A DNA stretch of 64,000 bases from Bremia lactucae (Eukaryota; Oomycota; Peronosporomycetes; Peronosporales; Peronosporaceae): contig NC_090613.1 in the NCBI RefSeq assembly GCF_004359215.1, positions 2,860,647 through 2,924,646 of the forward strand. Reading direction: 5' to 3'. The translations under genes and the position numbers were made by a program. The notes beneath the pieces are model-generated. The model was given only the letters and a program-made list of their open reading frames with translations. It was not told where the DNA came from and did no database searches. Shown piece after piece: positions 44,041 to 54,808 of this stretch. The stretch's first letter is position 1, and each line of letters begins with the position of its first letter.

Positions 44041-44545
44041 ATCAACTAAGGTTAATGACGGAACACTCGTAGTGAGTGTTGCAACAGTAGGATTATCTTC
44101 ATTGTTGGAGTGCACTGCTGACTCGAAATCGGGTCGGCGTGATAACGCATCAGCGACGACATTAAGTCGTCCTGGTTTATATTCGACGGAGAAGTTATAC
44201 TCCGCGAAGAAGGATAGCCACCTCGCCATTCTTTGCGAGAGGTGTGGGCTATTTACGGCCGTGCGTAATGATGCATGATCCGTATATACGGTGAACGGTC
44301 TATCTCCTAGGAGATATACCCTAAACTTAGCCAGTGCATATTTCATGGCAAGGAGTTCCTAGTCATGCACTGGGTAATTGCGTTCAGTTGGTTGGAGCTG
44401 ACGCGATTGGAAATAGCCGGCGCGGAGCGCGTCGTCTGTATCGTATAGCATTACCGCGCAGCCAATTGCAAAATCGCTGGCGTCACAGACCACACGGAAT
44501 GGTCTGTCTTGATCTGCAATCGCCAAGATGAGCGATTGCATTAAG
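44041..44545 (-). pseudogene. Element D RNase H
   Basis: Frame 44820-44359 ends with DRPFRVVCDASDFAIGCAVM. Frame 44346-43648 begins MKYALAKFRVYLLGDRPFTV, then YTDHASLRTAVNSPHLSQRM and WLSFFAEYNFSVEYKPGRLN. The two frames are separated by a frameshift near 44350. All RNase H blocks are recognisable, making this the best preserved copy in the window. Confidence 0.9.
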
Positions 44546-45500
44546 CTTCGCTTGATACCTTCAAAGGAACGCTGACAATCAGCGTTCCATAGCCATTTCT
44601 CGTCTTTTTCCAAGATACAAGAGAGATGAACTGTCATCTCGGAATAATTGGGGGAGTACTCGTGCAAGTACGCCGCTAATCCAAGGAACTTTTTAAGTCC
44701 TTTGGCATCGACTGAAACTGGCCAGTCGGTAATTGCCTTGATCGTTTCGGGATCAGGGCGAACGCCCTGTTTACCGACGATGCACCCAAGAAGTGGTATT
44801 TTGCTTGCACGAATATACACTTCTTGAGATTTGCGTACTACTTGTGCTTTCGCTTAAGTGTAAGAACCTGACGAACGTGAGTTTTATGAACTTCCACGTC
44901 CGTCTTACCGTCTATGGTTCGGTATGGACGAATACATCGTCAAAATAACTCGGTGCGAATTCTCGCAACGGTCTCAAAAGATTCGTTACGCATCTGCTGA
45001 ATGTTGCAGGGGCGTTACTAAGCCTTTGTGGCATTACTAGCCACTCCCAGAGCATCCCGCTGAGAGTGCTTACTGCTGTGTACGGGATGTCCTGTTCACG
45101 CATAAGGATCTGATAAAATTCATCGATCAGATCCATAGACGAAAAAATGGTACTCTTAGACATACCATCTATGATTACGTTTTTCCTAGGTGTTGGCGTT
45201 TGAGCCGGTACCGTTGTAGCATTCAGTTTATTGAATGCGTGCACTATCCGCCACCCTCCTGGCCTTTCGCACACATAAGGTAGGAGAGCTATGTGGGGAG
45301 GTTGACTTCCTCACATATACTGCTTTTAATCGATCGATAAATTCTTTATCGATCGCAGGTTAGTTCACGAGGCACTGGTCACTTTTTCATGACACAGATC
45401 TTCGAGTCCGGTTTGAGCTCGATCTCATGTCGAGTGCCTTTATCCTTAGGCAACTCTTATGGAACTGTTTCAGAGAATACATCCCTGAATTCAATCAATC
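44546..45500 (-). pseudogene. Element D reverse transcriptase
   Basis: Frame 45274-44912 reads GGWRIVHAFNKLNATTVPAQ, EFYQILMREQDIPYTAVSTL, MLWEWLVMPQRLSNAPATF and SYFDDVFVHT, with catalytic aspartates present. Frame 44820-44359 adds the thumb (KKFLGLAAYLHEYSPNYSEM). A frameshift separates them near 44900. The fingers before 45274 are broken. Confidence 0.9.
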
Positions 45501-46096
45501 CTTGTAAAAAGGATTTGTCTTAAGTGACTCCCAGGATTGAGTAGTATATCTCATAATCCGAGTCTTTACATCGAGACACTTTCGTCCATCGATGAGCTGC
45601 TGAGGGCCTTTCGTTCTCTGCAAATATTACCGCTGACCGAATGTCGGTTACATAATCGTCCTCTGTGACGAGTACGCAGATCTGCTTGATTCTACCACTA
45701 TGCAGATCTCTCAAGAACCGCTTGGGTTCTAGGGTTGGTAATTGAGTTATCTTTGAAGTTAAATTCGGAGGCGCATACAGATCAAGAGTATAAGCGCCTA
45801 CTCTCGAACCGTTATTAACCAAGACATTCGATGTCTCGGTATCTTCCTCAGATTTATCCACAGGCTGCCGAGGGATCAATCCCTCGGGATGCTGAAGTCT
45901 AGTCACTTCAGCATTAACTATTTGAGGAGATTTCTCCTCAAGTACGTGGGGACTTATTCCCTTAACGTCTTCCGACTGTAATTGCGCTATCAGCGTCGGG
46001 TCTTCTACGGTCGACTCTCTACTCGACCTAGGATCATCGTGTTGTCCATTTTGGACAACCGGTATCTTCCTTGAATGCCGCCCGCTAGGCATACAT
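45501..46096 (-). pseudogene. Element D protease-RT linker
   Basis: Open frame 46197-45520 with acidic and polar sequence (IAQLQSEDVKGISPHVLEEK; EPKRFLRDLHSGRIKQICVL). No known domain. It serves as the reference orientation for the inverted segment in element B. Confidence 0.8.
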
Positions 46097-46747
46097 TCAT
46101 GTCTCAAATCCACTCGACTTATTCGGGTGGCGGACCTTCGGCGCTGCCTGTACATTCGCACAGTCGCCGTTAGACGAGTCCAAAGGATGATGGGCAATCA
46201 CACTGTGATCTTGTGCAGTCGTACGAACGACCGTACCACAAGTGAGGCCATCGCGCTCACTCCTAGTACATCCACACGCTTGTGGACGCTCCAAGACGTT
46301 CATCAGATGGCCATCTGATGAACAAGTGGCAGGCATCCTTACGGATCGATGCTGCCAGCTGTTCCTTGGATCATATTTTCTGAGCCAAGGTAAACCTAGG
46401 ATGACATCAAATTTGTCATCCAAATCCAGTACGATGAAATCATCATCGTAACGTAAATCTTTTAACGTGTAGTGGAATTTCACTACGCATTTTTATCGTT
46501 TCATTACTGTTATCGATGCGCCTGTTACTAGACGCACCGTCATCCTCGTTGGAGGGATGTCGCGCTCAACAAATTTGAGGCTACGACCCTCTAGCGACTG
46601 CTTCCAGATAAAGTTATTCGACGCCCCACAGTACACTAGGGCTCTGAGTGACAAATCATTTGTCACTTTTAACATCAACGTGATGAGGGATACCTCATCA
46701 GGTGCAGAGACACATAGTGATTGTGTGTCTGGAGCAACTTTAGTCAA
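46097..46747 (-). pseudogene. Element D protease
   Basis: Two minus frames. 46747-46493 has ALVYCGASNNFIWKQSLEGR and MTVRLVTGASITV. 46483-46097 has FHYTLKDLRYDDDFIVLDLD and DVILGLPWLRKYDPRNSW. The fold order of a Gypsy retropepsin is clear, but the residue before CGA, normally the catalytic Asp, is Tyr. The same Tyr is in elements B and C. Confidence 0.85.
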
Positions 46748-47828
46748 GAGATTTGCAAATTTTCTTGAGGTTGCTGGATCAGAAGGGCGTTGCGCCCCCT
46801 ACTGACCCCGACCGTTTTTTGGCGGTCCGCCTTGCCATTGCGTTTTCGCAACAACGTCGGACCCGCGACCGTTGCCCTTTTTGGCATACGGTCAAAATTA
46901 CGTTCAGTACCGAAAGGTACTGGGCGTGGGGCACTACACTCATGAGCGTAGTGTCCTAATTTTTGGCAGCGATGGCATTTCTGCAATCGCATATTCCTCG
47001 AAAAGCGAGGTCTCTCGCTTTCGATGTAAGAGAGGTCCATGGGTTCTAGACCTCCTAGCCCGTGTCGTCTTGGAGGACGATACGATGACGAACTAGCTTG
47101 AGCCTGTCTCAAGCTAAAGTCCTCCTGTTCCGCAACGGATATTGCTTCTTCAAGCGTATCCAGTTCCAAGCGGAACAGGTGGGTCTTAACGGAACCATAC
47201 GTAAGACCTTGCATGAACACCGTAATCAACGTGTGTTCATGGACTGGGTTATTTGTAATACAAATCGCTAAGAGTCGTATGTGCTGGGCATATGCGTGAA
47301 CATCACGCTTGCCTTGCTTGAGTTTCAAAAGCTCTAAACGAGCTCTGAAGTCAGCCCTAGGCGGTTCATACGTCTGTTTGAGCCGGGCTTTAAAAGCCTC
47401 TAGCTCCCAAAGACATATGGGTCGCACAACTTAAGGCCCAATGCCCAAGTTTTGGCACGACCTGCCAAATTTGATTGAGCGAATGCGACTTGCATTTGAT
47501 CGTCGACGATGTGACGTGCCCCTATGGCATCGTCCAACTCGACAAACCATCTCAGGAGGGAGTCTTCTTCGACTCCCCTACACTTAGAGATATCAATCTT
47601 TAAGGTTTCGGGACGACGCGTATGCGTCATCCCAGGTACAGGGGTCTGTACCTGTTGTAACCTCAACAGTTCTGCCTGTTGAGAGCTTTGCTAATTCAGC
47701 AAGACTACTTTTTCCTTCATCTCGTCAAGTTCATGTTGTATGAACTTGGCGATGGCTGAATGGAGGGCATCTCTGTCCAAATTGGACAGCATTTCCAAGA
47801 TTGCATCGTTTCCTACGGTCGAACTCAT
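46744..47828 (-). pseudogene. Element D gag
   Basis: ATG at 47828. The N-terminal part has a stop near 47690 where related copies have a sense codon. Frame 47666-47400 contains PETLKIDISKCRGVEEDSLL and QMQVAFAQSNLAGRAKTWAL. A frameshift near 47415 leads into 47427-46744 with FEPPRADF-like capsid sequence, EHTLITVFMQGLTYGSVKTH and an intact zinc knuckle CHRCQKLGHYAHEC near 46995-46950. Confidence 0.9.
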
Positions 47829-47971
47829 TTGTTCGACCGCACTCCTTTCGATGTCACTTAGAAAGGAGTAGCTTTAACGCGAAACGTGATGCGTATTCCA
47901 ACTATCATCTAACATGGACATGTTAGATGAAGAAAATGTGGTCCTTGGACGGACTACAAAGTGCTACCAGG

Positions 47972-48424
47972 TGTAAAGGGACACGGCGACTTGTACTGCT
48001 TCAGTTCAAGTCCACTTCGCACTGCTACAGTTGCGAGTGGTGCCTTACGTCGCTTCACGTACACTAGTACGTGTAGAGGAAGACTTCTCTTTAAGACAAC
48101 TAACTTAAAGAGGTTTAAATGAAACTGTATTAATACAATTAAGTATCTCTTCTATCTATCTTGTAAATGCTAACTTAATTATAAACTAATACTAAACGTG
48201 CAATTGAATTCTTTTCTTATCTTGTCTGTATCTCTCTTTTGTTTACATCTACAGCTGATTAGTCTGCGGAATTAATAGATATAATTGTCTATACCAATTT
48301 ATGGATAAGAAATTTGAACATTACTATTTAAAGTAATATCCTCCAAAGATTATCTACCTTTTCGATAATATATTAATTAACAACCTTTAAGTGTTAATTT
48401 CATGTAACGATACACCCTGTTACA
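47972..48424 (-). repeat. L1 LTR of element D (5' LTR)
   Basis: Minus orientation, TGTAACAGGGTGTATC at 48424 and an altered end (CCCTTTACA) at 47972, 453 bp, followed by the CCTGGTAGCAC primer-site-like sequence. It marks the right edge of the main retrotransposon block. Confidence 0.9.
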
Positions 48425-49392
48425 TGGACAATGTACTCCACTTCGCTTAGCGAAAAACACTTAATGTCTGTCCACCAACTCCAAGGTCCAACTTCACGTT
48501 TGGTCGTGGGGCCTGACCCGTCGACCTAAATTCACCTGTATACAAATTACGAGTTCGTAACACTTGGCCCTGACCCCTGACGACGCTCTTTATCCATAGA
48601 ATTCAAACGTAAAGAAATCCTAGCCAGCTCTGCCGCAATGTCGCTGCCCGGTTAGGGTTCCACACTTGGCACTCCCCTTTCGCGAGCGCCCAAGTACTCT
48701 TCCTCAGTGGCGCCCCTTCGCGTGCTGCCACATGCGCTTCTTCCCCATACGCATTCCCTGCGTAATTAGGTGTTGCGCCCCTAAGCACTTCCTCATCCGC
48801 CACTGGGCTCATAACCTTCTAATAAAAAGCAAGAAAGGTCTCCAAAGAAGTGTTTTCAAAGATTAAGTTTATAAACAACACTATTTGTGTCATACCTCCT
48901 ACCACCCTGATTTGCAGTTGCTCGTTGCTCCTGCGAAATGGTATGCTCACACCTTCCGTCTTTTCTGTCACCTGCAACACACCAAAATATACAAATGAAA
49001 GACAATTCTGGAGAACGGCAGTTGTTTTCTTGATGGCTTGGGACCTGGCGGTATTTCAATCTGTGAAATACCATTTTCCAACAGTGTTCACCGTCGCGAA
49101 CTCGTGGACGGCGCAACAAACCCAATTGCGCTGAGGACAGGGGTCTTATAGGCTGTTTGCTCTTACTGTACCTGTTCATCGCCGCAATTCCAGTGACTCC
49201 AGCGACTCATTTGCTTTGCAAGTATAAAAAAATCAATTTTATATTGTTGTACTACAAAAGAGAGTTTGACTCTGGAGGAAACTTGAGTAGCCCCGCTGGG
49301 CAGTAAAAACTCCAAAAACCTCTTGAAAAGGCCTATACGCTTATTTTAAGATGACTGGCTCGTTAGAGGTGGGTTCGTTAAGGGTATTGATA
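48425..49392. other. Gene-poor stretch; only weak minus-strand frames
   Basis: Minus-strand frames at 48812-48603 and 49179-48856 have reasonable amino-acid composition (RGATPNYAGNAYGEEAHVAA), but I recognise no domain and they are not in phase. They could be remnants of a gene or gag. No repeat was noticed. Confidence 0.35.
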
Positions 49393-50494
49393 CCCCACAG
49401 CTAAAATTGATATCCCCACAACTATTTCTCAAAATGTTTTTTATTTTGAATTTCATAAACCGCTCCTACTTAAATTGTTACTCCCACAACTTTTTTAAAA
49501 AAATGCTTTTAAATTCGCAAACTAAAGTTGTTAGTCCCACAACTTCTGTAAAGATATTAATTGCTATAAACACAACGCCGAAAACATGACGTTACATCAA
49601 AAACTCGATGAAGGAAAACTGGATCTGAACTAGCCAAAAGTCTCGTTCCTCACTAATGCAATTGCATTAACCCAAGGTAACTTTACACCAAGATGCAGCT
49701 GAGCCATTTGCCAGTGGTTACTATTGACTTGCAAGAGTACCTTTCCTTTCGCTACTGTGGTGTATGGATTGAAAGAAGTTTCGGATCCATCTTCAGTCAA
49801 AATAAACACTGACCTTGAATAGCAGGTAGCTGCAAGAACAGCACATGCAGGAGAACCAAACCAGCTGGTTACAGGTATCGGTCCATTGCAGCAGGTGAGC
49901 AATTGCATGATAACCACATTTCGTATGTTCCTCATAAGTCACTATGTTGTATCGCAGATTTTCTTAAAGCTTATGCGTAGCCATCAATGAATGCAAACTC
50001 TTGTGCATCTTTGAAGAGCTCTTCAAATGTGTTATAGGTTTGGTGTACTGGTGCTAAAATGTTGTAAAGGGCAAGTGTCTTTGTCAAGTTTTGATGTAAG
50101 CATTGAATGAATGGAAACTGTATAAAGGAGCTGAACAAGCATCCTTCATATAGATAAAGAATACTGTGGACATTGTGGCATCAATCTACAGTCGAAACAT
50201 AGTATGTACTAGCCAATCAAAGCCGAAATATAATAGTAATAGCCACTGCTAGTTGAAATATAATATATATTAGCCAATCACAGGTGACACATAATGTCTA
50301 TTGGCGATTCGGCATTTTGGATTGAACTTGCAATTAAAATCATTACAGAAGTTGTGGAAATAACCATTTTAATTGCGAGTTTAAAATTATTATTTTTCTA
50401 AAAAAATAGTTGTGAGAGTAACAATTTAAGTCATTTAAATTTAAATAAATATTAATTAAAAATAGCTGTGGGAATATCAATTTTAGTTGTGGGG
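49393..50494. mobile_element. 1.1-kb element with long terminal inverted repeats (MITE or non-autonomous DNA transposon)
   Basis: The left arm 49393-49548 and the right arm 50346-50494 are imperfect inverted copies. Both start CCCCACARCTAAAATTGATA, with further CCCACAAC words at intervals inside. No clear target duplication could be seen at the edges (GATA left, ACCG right). The interior holds a minus-strand frame (49935-49630) and three degenerate direct repeats with ATATAATA...TAGCCAATCA at 50190-50300. No transposase is recognised, so the superfamily is open. Confidence 0.7.
49630..49935 (-). CDS. Unassigned frame inside the TIR element (fragment?)
   Basis: A 101-codon frame; with the ATG near 49905 it reads MQLLTCCNGPIPVTSWFGSP and FNPYTTVAKGKVLLQVNSNH. 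It looks protein-like and is located within the inverted-repeat element, so it may be a captured gene fragment. I recognise no family, and it may not be expressed. Confidence 0.3.
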   Translation of the reverse strand: MRNIRNVVIMQLLTCCNGPIPVTSWFGSPACAVLAATCYSRSVFILTEDGSETSFNPYTTVAKGKVLLQVNSNHWQMAQLHLGVKLPWVNAIALVRNETFG

Positions 50495-51092
50495 ACCGTT
50501 CTTTTACCATAAAGTCAAAGCCTTGGTGTTATTGATTAGCCAAACTATCCAATCATCTGAAGAAATCGTCGGCAAATACAATAAATCTCAAAATGTGTCT
50601 TGATTCCTTTGCGATGTAGATTCCTTCTTCAAGAGGTCCTTGCACGCCGATATATTAGTCCCATCTTCACGTGTGCCTGAATTCTAGTGCCTTGTTGGTC
50701 ACACTTTACTCGGATTTGCTGAAGCTACCCGTTGCTGCCTACCTCTACCAATGCTTGGCTCTTTTTAGTCTCGTCCCGTTATAATTTTAAATCATGGCCA
50801 CCTTTTCGCCTTAGGCGGCAGATAATTCACGTGAGGCCTCTATAGTTACATACCCCTGCCCTAACATTTTCAACCAACAAGTAGTATTTATTCACAGGAA
50901 CATTTGCAGAGACTCATGAGCAACCACGGTAACCCCCCCCCGTACTGAACGTGTCTTTTTTTGAATAATACTTTCCGTTACTAGCGCCATGGATGCCGTC
51001 GTAACGACACTTTATCAGTATTACATCAACTTTTTCTCAGTGCCTCGCAGTGAAGCAGCCTCTGCATCTCGCCTGTCGCAATATCTAATCTT
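50495..51092. other. Upstream region of the RME-8-like gene
   Basis: No coding signal up to about 50980. A small frame at 50989 begins with an ATG in good context (GCCATGG) but is out of phase with the main gene and ends at 51174. It could be an upstream ORF or an alternative first exon. A C-run at 50935-50941 and a T-run at 50954-50960 are present. Confidence 0.4.
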
Positions 51093-54000
51093 ATGGTGGC
51101 GAACCCACTTATTGACTCTACTCTACCATCAGGAAGTTTTTCGGGCGGTGACACAGTTATCGCACAATATCTAGCAACTAAAGAGTCATGGTGGGTCACA
51201 TATCCACGCATTCTCGTGGTCACGGCTTCCACACTAAGCACGTACAACCCAGAAACATTTTTATGCACAAATCAGTGGAATATTATTGACATCGAAGCCG
51301 TGAAGCTATTCCCGACTAAAAATGACTTCGTTCTTAGACTCGAGACATCACGTTTCCGTTCAGCCAGATTGAAGTTTAACTGCCCCGCTAGGGGCCATCT
51401 ACTATCGCTACTAGCAAAGCTGCGTTGCCAAGCTAAAGGAAAAGCATCGCTCTATCGTTTAGTGTATGCCCCAAGAATCCACTTCCGCTGTATTGAGCAA
51501 TATGCCAATGGGTCCAACAAACTGCTGTTCTTGCAAGTGACGGTGTCGAGTATTGTCTTCTTGGACGAACGCGGGCGCCATGTTCAGAATCTTCCGTATC
51601 TTTATTTACGCATGACCGCATACTCGACTGAGCATTGCGAGGGCATGGTGCTGTCGACAGCTTTTCATGATCGATTCTTTATCTGCACCGATAGACATGA
51701 TTGTCTAAATGCGATCGTAGCTGCTGCAAATGAGGTGGGGATTGGGCTTTGCACGACCTCAACACACATCACGGCGCAGCAACTTCGGTTTCATAATTTA
51801 AAGTTGCTGAATCGTGCATCAGTCATCCGTTTCGATGTCAAGATGGCAAATACGACGGTGGATGAGGGCGACGCAGTGCCTCGGAGCGATTCTAGCGACA
51901 CCGAAAAGAAGGTATATAAGAAGATACAATTAATTCTTCAGGGCGATTTTATAGTCGAGATGCACTGTTCCATGCGCACTGTAATTGCGCGTCCGTACAG
52001 CGCACTTTTAGCGATTGTCCGCCCTGATTGGGATCTGCGAATGCTAGTGTTGGAATTTAAGCAAGAAGAATTGCTTATCCTTGACGTAGACGGCCGCGAT
52101 CAGCTTGTCATCATGCTACTGCTGGTGTGTCGAGAGGCAGGTCAGCACAATGTTGTCCTCAACTCTTCGAGATTCAATTATTGCCGATTCTACTACCCTC
52201 ATACTGCTGACAGCGCCACTGATGATAGCAATACTGCCGGCGTGACAATGACAACGTTCTTGCTAAGGCGACTCTCGCATACAGGTCGCGGAGAAGACAG
52301 CTACGGCGAAAAAGGTCGAAGCAGCAGTGTGTGGTCTTTTCGCAGGCGACAAGGTGGACTTCGGGCTTCATTAGGAAACAATGACACAGCAAGATCTGAT
52401 ACGAGCCAGCGTGGCGGGTGGTTTCAGCGCCGTATCAATAGTAACAAGCGTGCAACAGAGCCTTCGTTCGACATGCGCCATTCCATCGACTCAGGCCTAT
52501 TCATGTATGAGGGCGTGAGCATCACTGTTGCTATGGAAGAGCTCAATGCCAATCTCCCACTGGACGAGCTTATGCACAGCGGACCTGGGCAAGCTGACGA
52601 AGTAAACAAGTCGATAAGACTTGTCTTTGAGCATTTTATTATGTTAGTAGCCACACATAGACGATATGGAGATACAACCAGATCTGAGATAACCACCACC
52701 ATACAAGCACTTTTGCGCTTATATCACCATCCAGATGCATGCTTCACAGACGAGATGGTTTGTAAGCTTGCTTGTTATGACATGTTATTTTGAATGCTGA
52801 CCATTGTGTTTGCGGGTAGATTCCTCAACTTTTTGACACTGTCCATGAGCTCGTATTACAGCAAGAAGTTCTTACTTGCTACTGGTGCCTCAGGTTGCTG
52901 CAATGTTTGTTGGGCATTCGGACTATCAATACTGCTCCAGGGTGCAATGGAGCTGGGGACCAGCGTGCTAAACTGATTCAGCACCTTGTCTACCACGAGG
53001 CGCTGCTACATACCATTGCCGAACTTATTCCGGCCTCGTTAGATGACTTGAACAATTCATCTGGCGTAGCAAACTTGTCTTTTAACGGAACAGCTTTCTG
53101 GGTGGATGATCCAGAAATTGAATTTGACTTGCTATCTAATTCTTCAACACATCCCTCCATCTTATTCACAAAGGAGGCTCAGATCCAGAATACAATTAAT
53201 GTGGTATTTTACGAGACGCTACTCACATTGCACCAAATAGTGGTGTATCTGCAAAGTGCAGTAATGGAGCAGCGGGCGACGCTTGATTGCCCAAATTACG
53301 TTGCGGCGAGCAACCGACATTCGTTGCAAAAGAATAATCTTAATGATACATTGGCTGTCAAGCAGATAGAGGCTGTTGCAGAAAAACTACTGGAAAAACA
53401 CCGATTTCTGGTGGAATCAATCATCGACGTTCGTCTTGTTCGGATGGCCGAGACATCAGTGGCACTCGTAAAATTCGTATTGTGTCACTTCGCGACCAGA
53501 GCCACACATCAACCTCATGTATCGCCTTTGTCGCATTTTATTGAAAGAGATTATAACGATACTCAAAAGGAACGTCTGCGCGCGTTGAATTCTTTTTTGA
53601 ATAGCTACCAAGCCATAACTGAGAGCAGCTTGGAGCCTCCGTCACTTTTATTCTGTACTGGAAAAACAATTGAAATGCCGGTTTATGCATTTAGCAACAG
53701 CACTAGCGATTGCACAAATGCGGCAGCGGACAGGCTGCTTTACCAAAAAAAGTTGAATGATGTTGCATCGAACGGATCAATGAGACTTGAGTATTTAAAC
53801 TCTATGAAGTCACCGAGTTCAATCCGAGATGATAAAAAGAACACGCCAATAAAACCAGAGCCATATAAAAGTCCGTCGGAAGAGATGCTGCAAAAATTGT
53901 TAACGCAAAAGAAAAAGAAAAAGTGTATTTTATCACTTAATGGCGAAAGCACTTGCAGAAGCCACGTCAAGCAGCAAGCAAAGTACGATCTTAATCATGC

Positions 54001-54670
54001 TTTTGGACCACAAATCTGCAAAAAACAAAACCAACTGTCGGTTCCAGCGCCAGAGAAGCGCTTGAGTGGTCAAATAAGTCCTATAAGTATTGCTTGTAAA
54101 GAGACAAGTTTCTTAAGTGAAATGGACACAGAAAACACAATCCGTCCATTGCTGGAAAGTCGTTACTCTTTTCCTGGTACCTGCTCATCGCAAGCCTTTC
54201 AGGCGTCTTTCAAAGCGTCAGGAAGTCGAACATCGAACGAATGCGATGCATGCATTGGATGCAATGATGTGTGTACGAACGAGATTTGCTTTTCATGTGC
54301 TGAGAAGAAATACCACGTGTGTGTCGCCTTTGCAAACTCTTTAGTTACTTCTAGGGCAACAGGGCATCAAAGTATATCAAATTATCGCATGTCGTCGTCA
54401 AATGAACATTCCTGCAACGTTGAGCGAGAGTATTCTTCCTGCGAAATGAAACGGCACCAAAACCAGCGTTCATGTTGGATCCGTATCGGTGACAGTATTG
54501 CAGACGTGACAAGTTTGCTTGTCGTGCATCCTGGAGGAGCACATGTGATACTGGAGGCAGCAAAGCATGGCAAAGATTGCGGGCGAATTTTGGAACTGCA
54601 CCCACCTGCTGCATTGGAAAAAGTAATGCAGTATCGCCTGGGTCGATATTACTGTTGCAGCTCGTCTTGA
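51093..54670 (+). CDS. RME-8/DNAJC13-like N-terminal protein with C-terminal cytochrome b5-like domain
   Basis: Two exons, 51093-52757 and 52820-54670 (62-bp intron, GTTTGTAAG...GGGTAG, likely branch point TGCTGAC at 52794), giving about 1171 aa. Residues about 25-65 (ATKESWWVTYPRILVV, TYNPETFLCTNQW) match the start of RME-8/DNAJC13/GRV2, the endosomal J-protein acting with Hsc70 and sorting nexins. Further RME-8-like blocks follow, including ITVAMEELNANLPLDELM near residue 475. The second exon has helical sequence, a low-complexity linker and a Cys-rich patch CDACIGCNDVCTNEICFSC (about residues 1030-1048). The last 65 residues resemble cytochrome b5: WIRIGDSIADVTSLL, HPGG (His about 1125) and a second His at about 1149. 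The J domain, located in the middle of full-length RME-8 (over 2200 aa), is not seen. I am confident of both end domains and less so that they form one transcript. Confidence 0.75.
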
Positions 54671-54808
54671 GACACCACTCTATTGCGATTAGCGAATGTT
54701 ATGGCTCATGCAGTAGAATTCCTCGTTACATAACTCCACTAAATCCTAAATTTTAAGCATATTTTGCTGAAGCAACACCTTCACCTTTCCATCGTGATAG
54801 CATTAATG
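54671..54808. other. Shared 3' gap between convergent genes
   Basis: Only 138 bp separate the stop of the RME-8-like gene (+) from the stop of the FANCE-like gene (-), so their 3' UTRs probably overlap. The gap is AT-rich. Confidence 0.6.

Noticed and set aside
48856..49179. Minus-strand frame as a possible host gene
   Set aside because: Composition acceptable but no domain, no splice-supported extension and no neighbour context.
50989..51174. Separate small gene starting at the well-placed ATG 50989
   Set aside because: It overlaps the RME-8-like frame out of phase and has no motif. More likely an upstream ORF or an alternative first exon.
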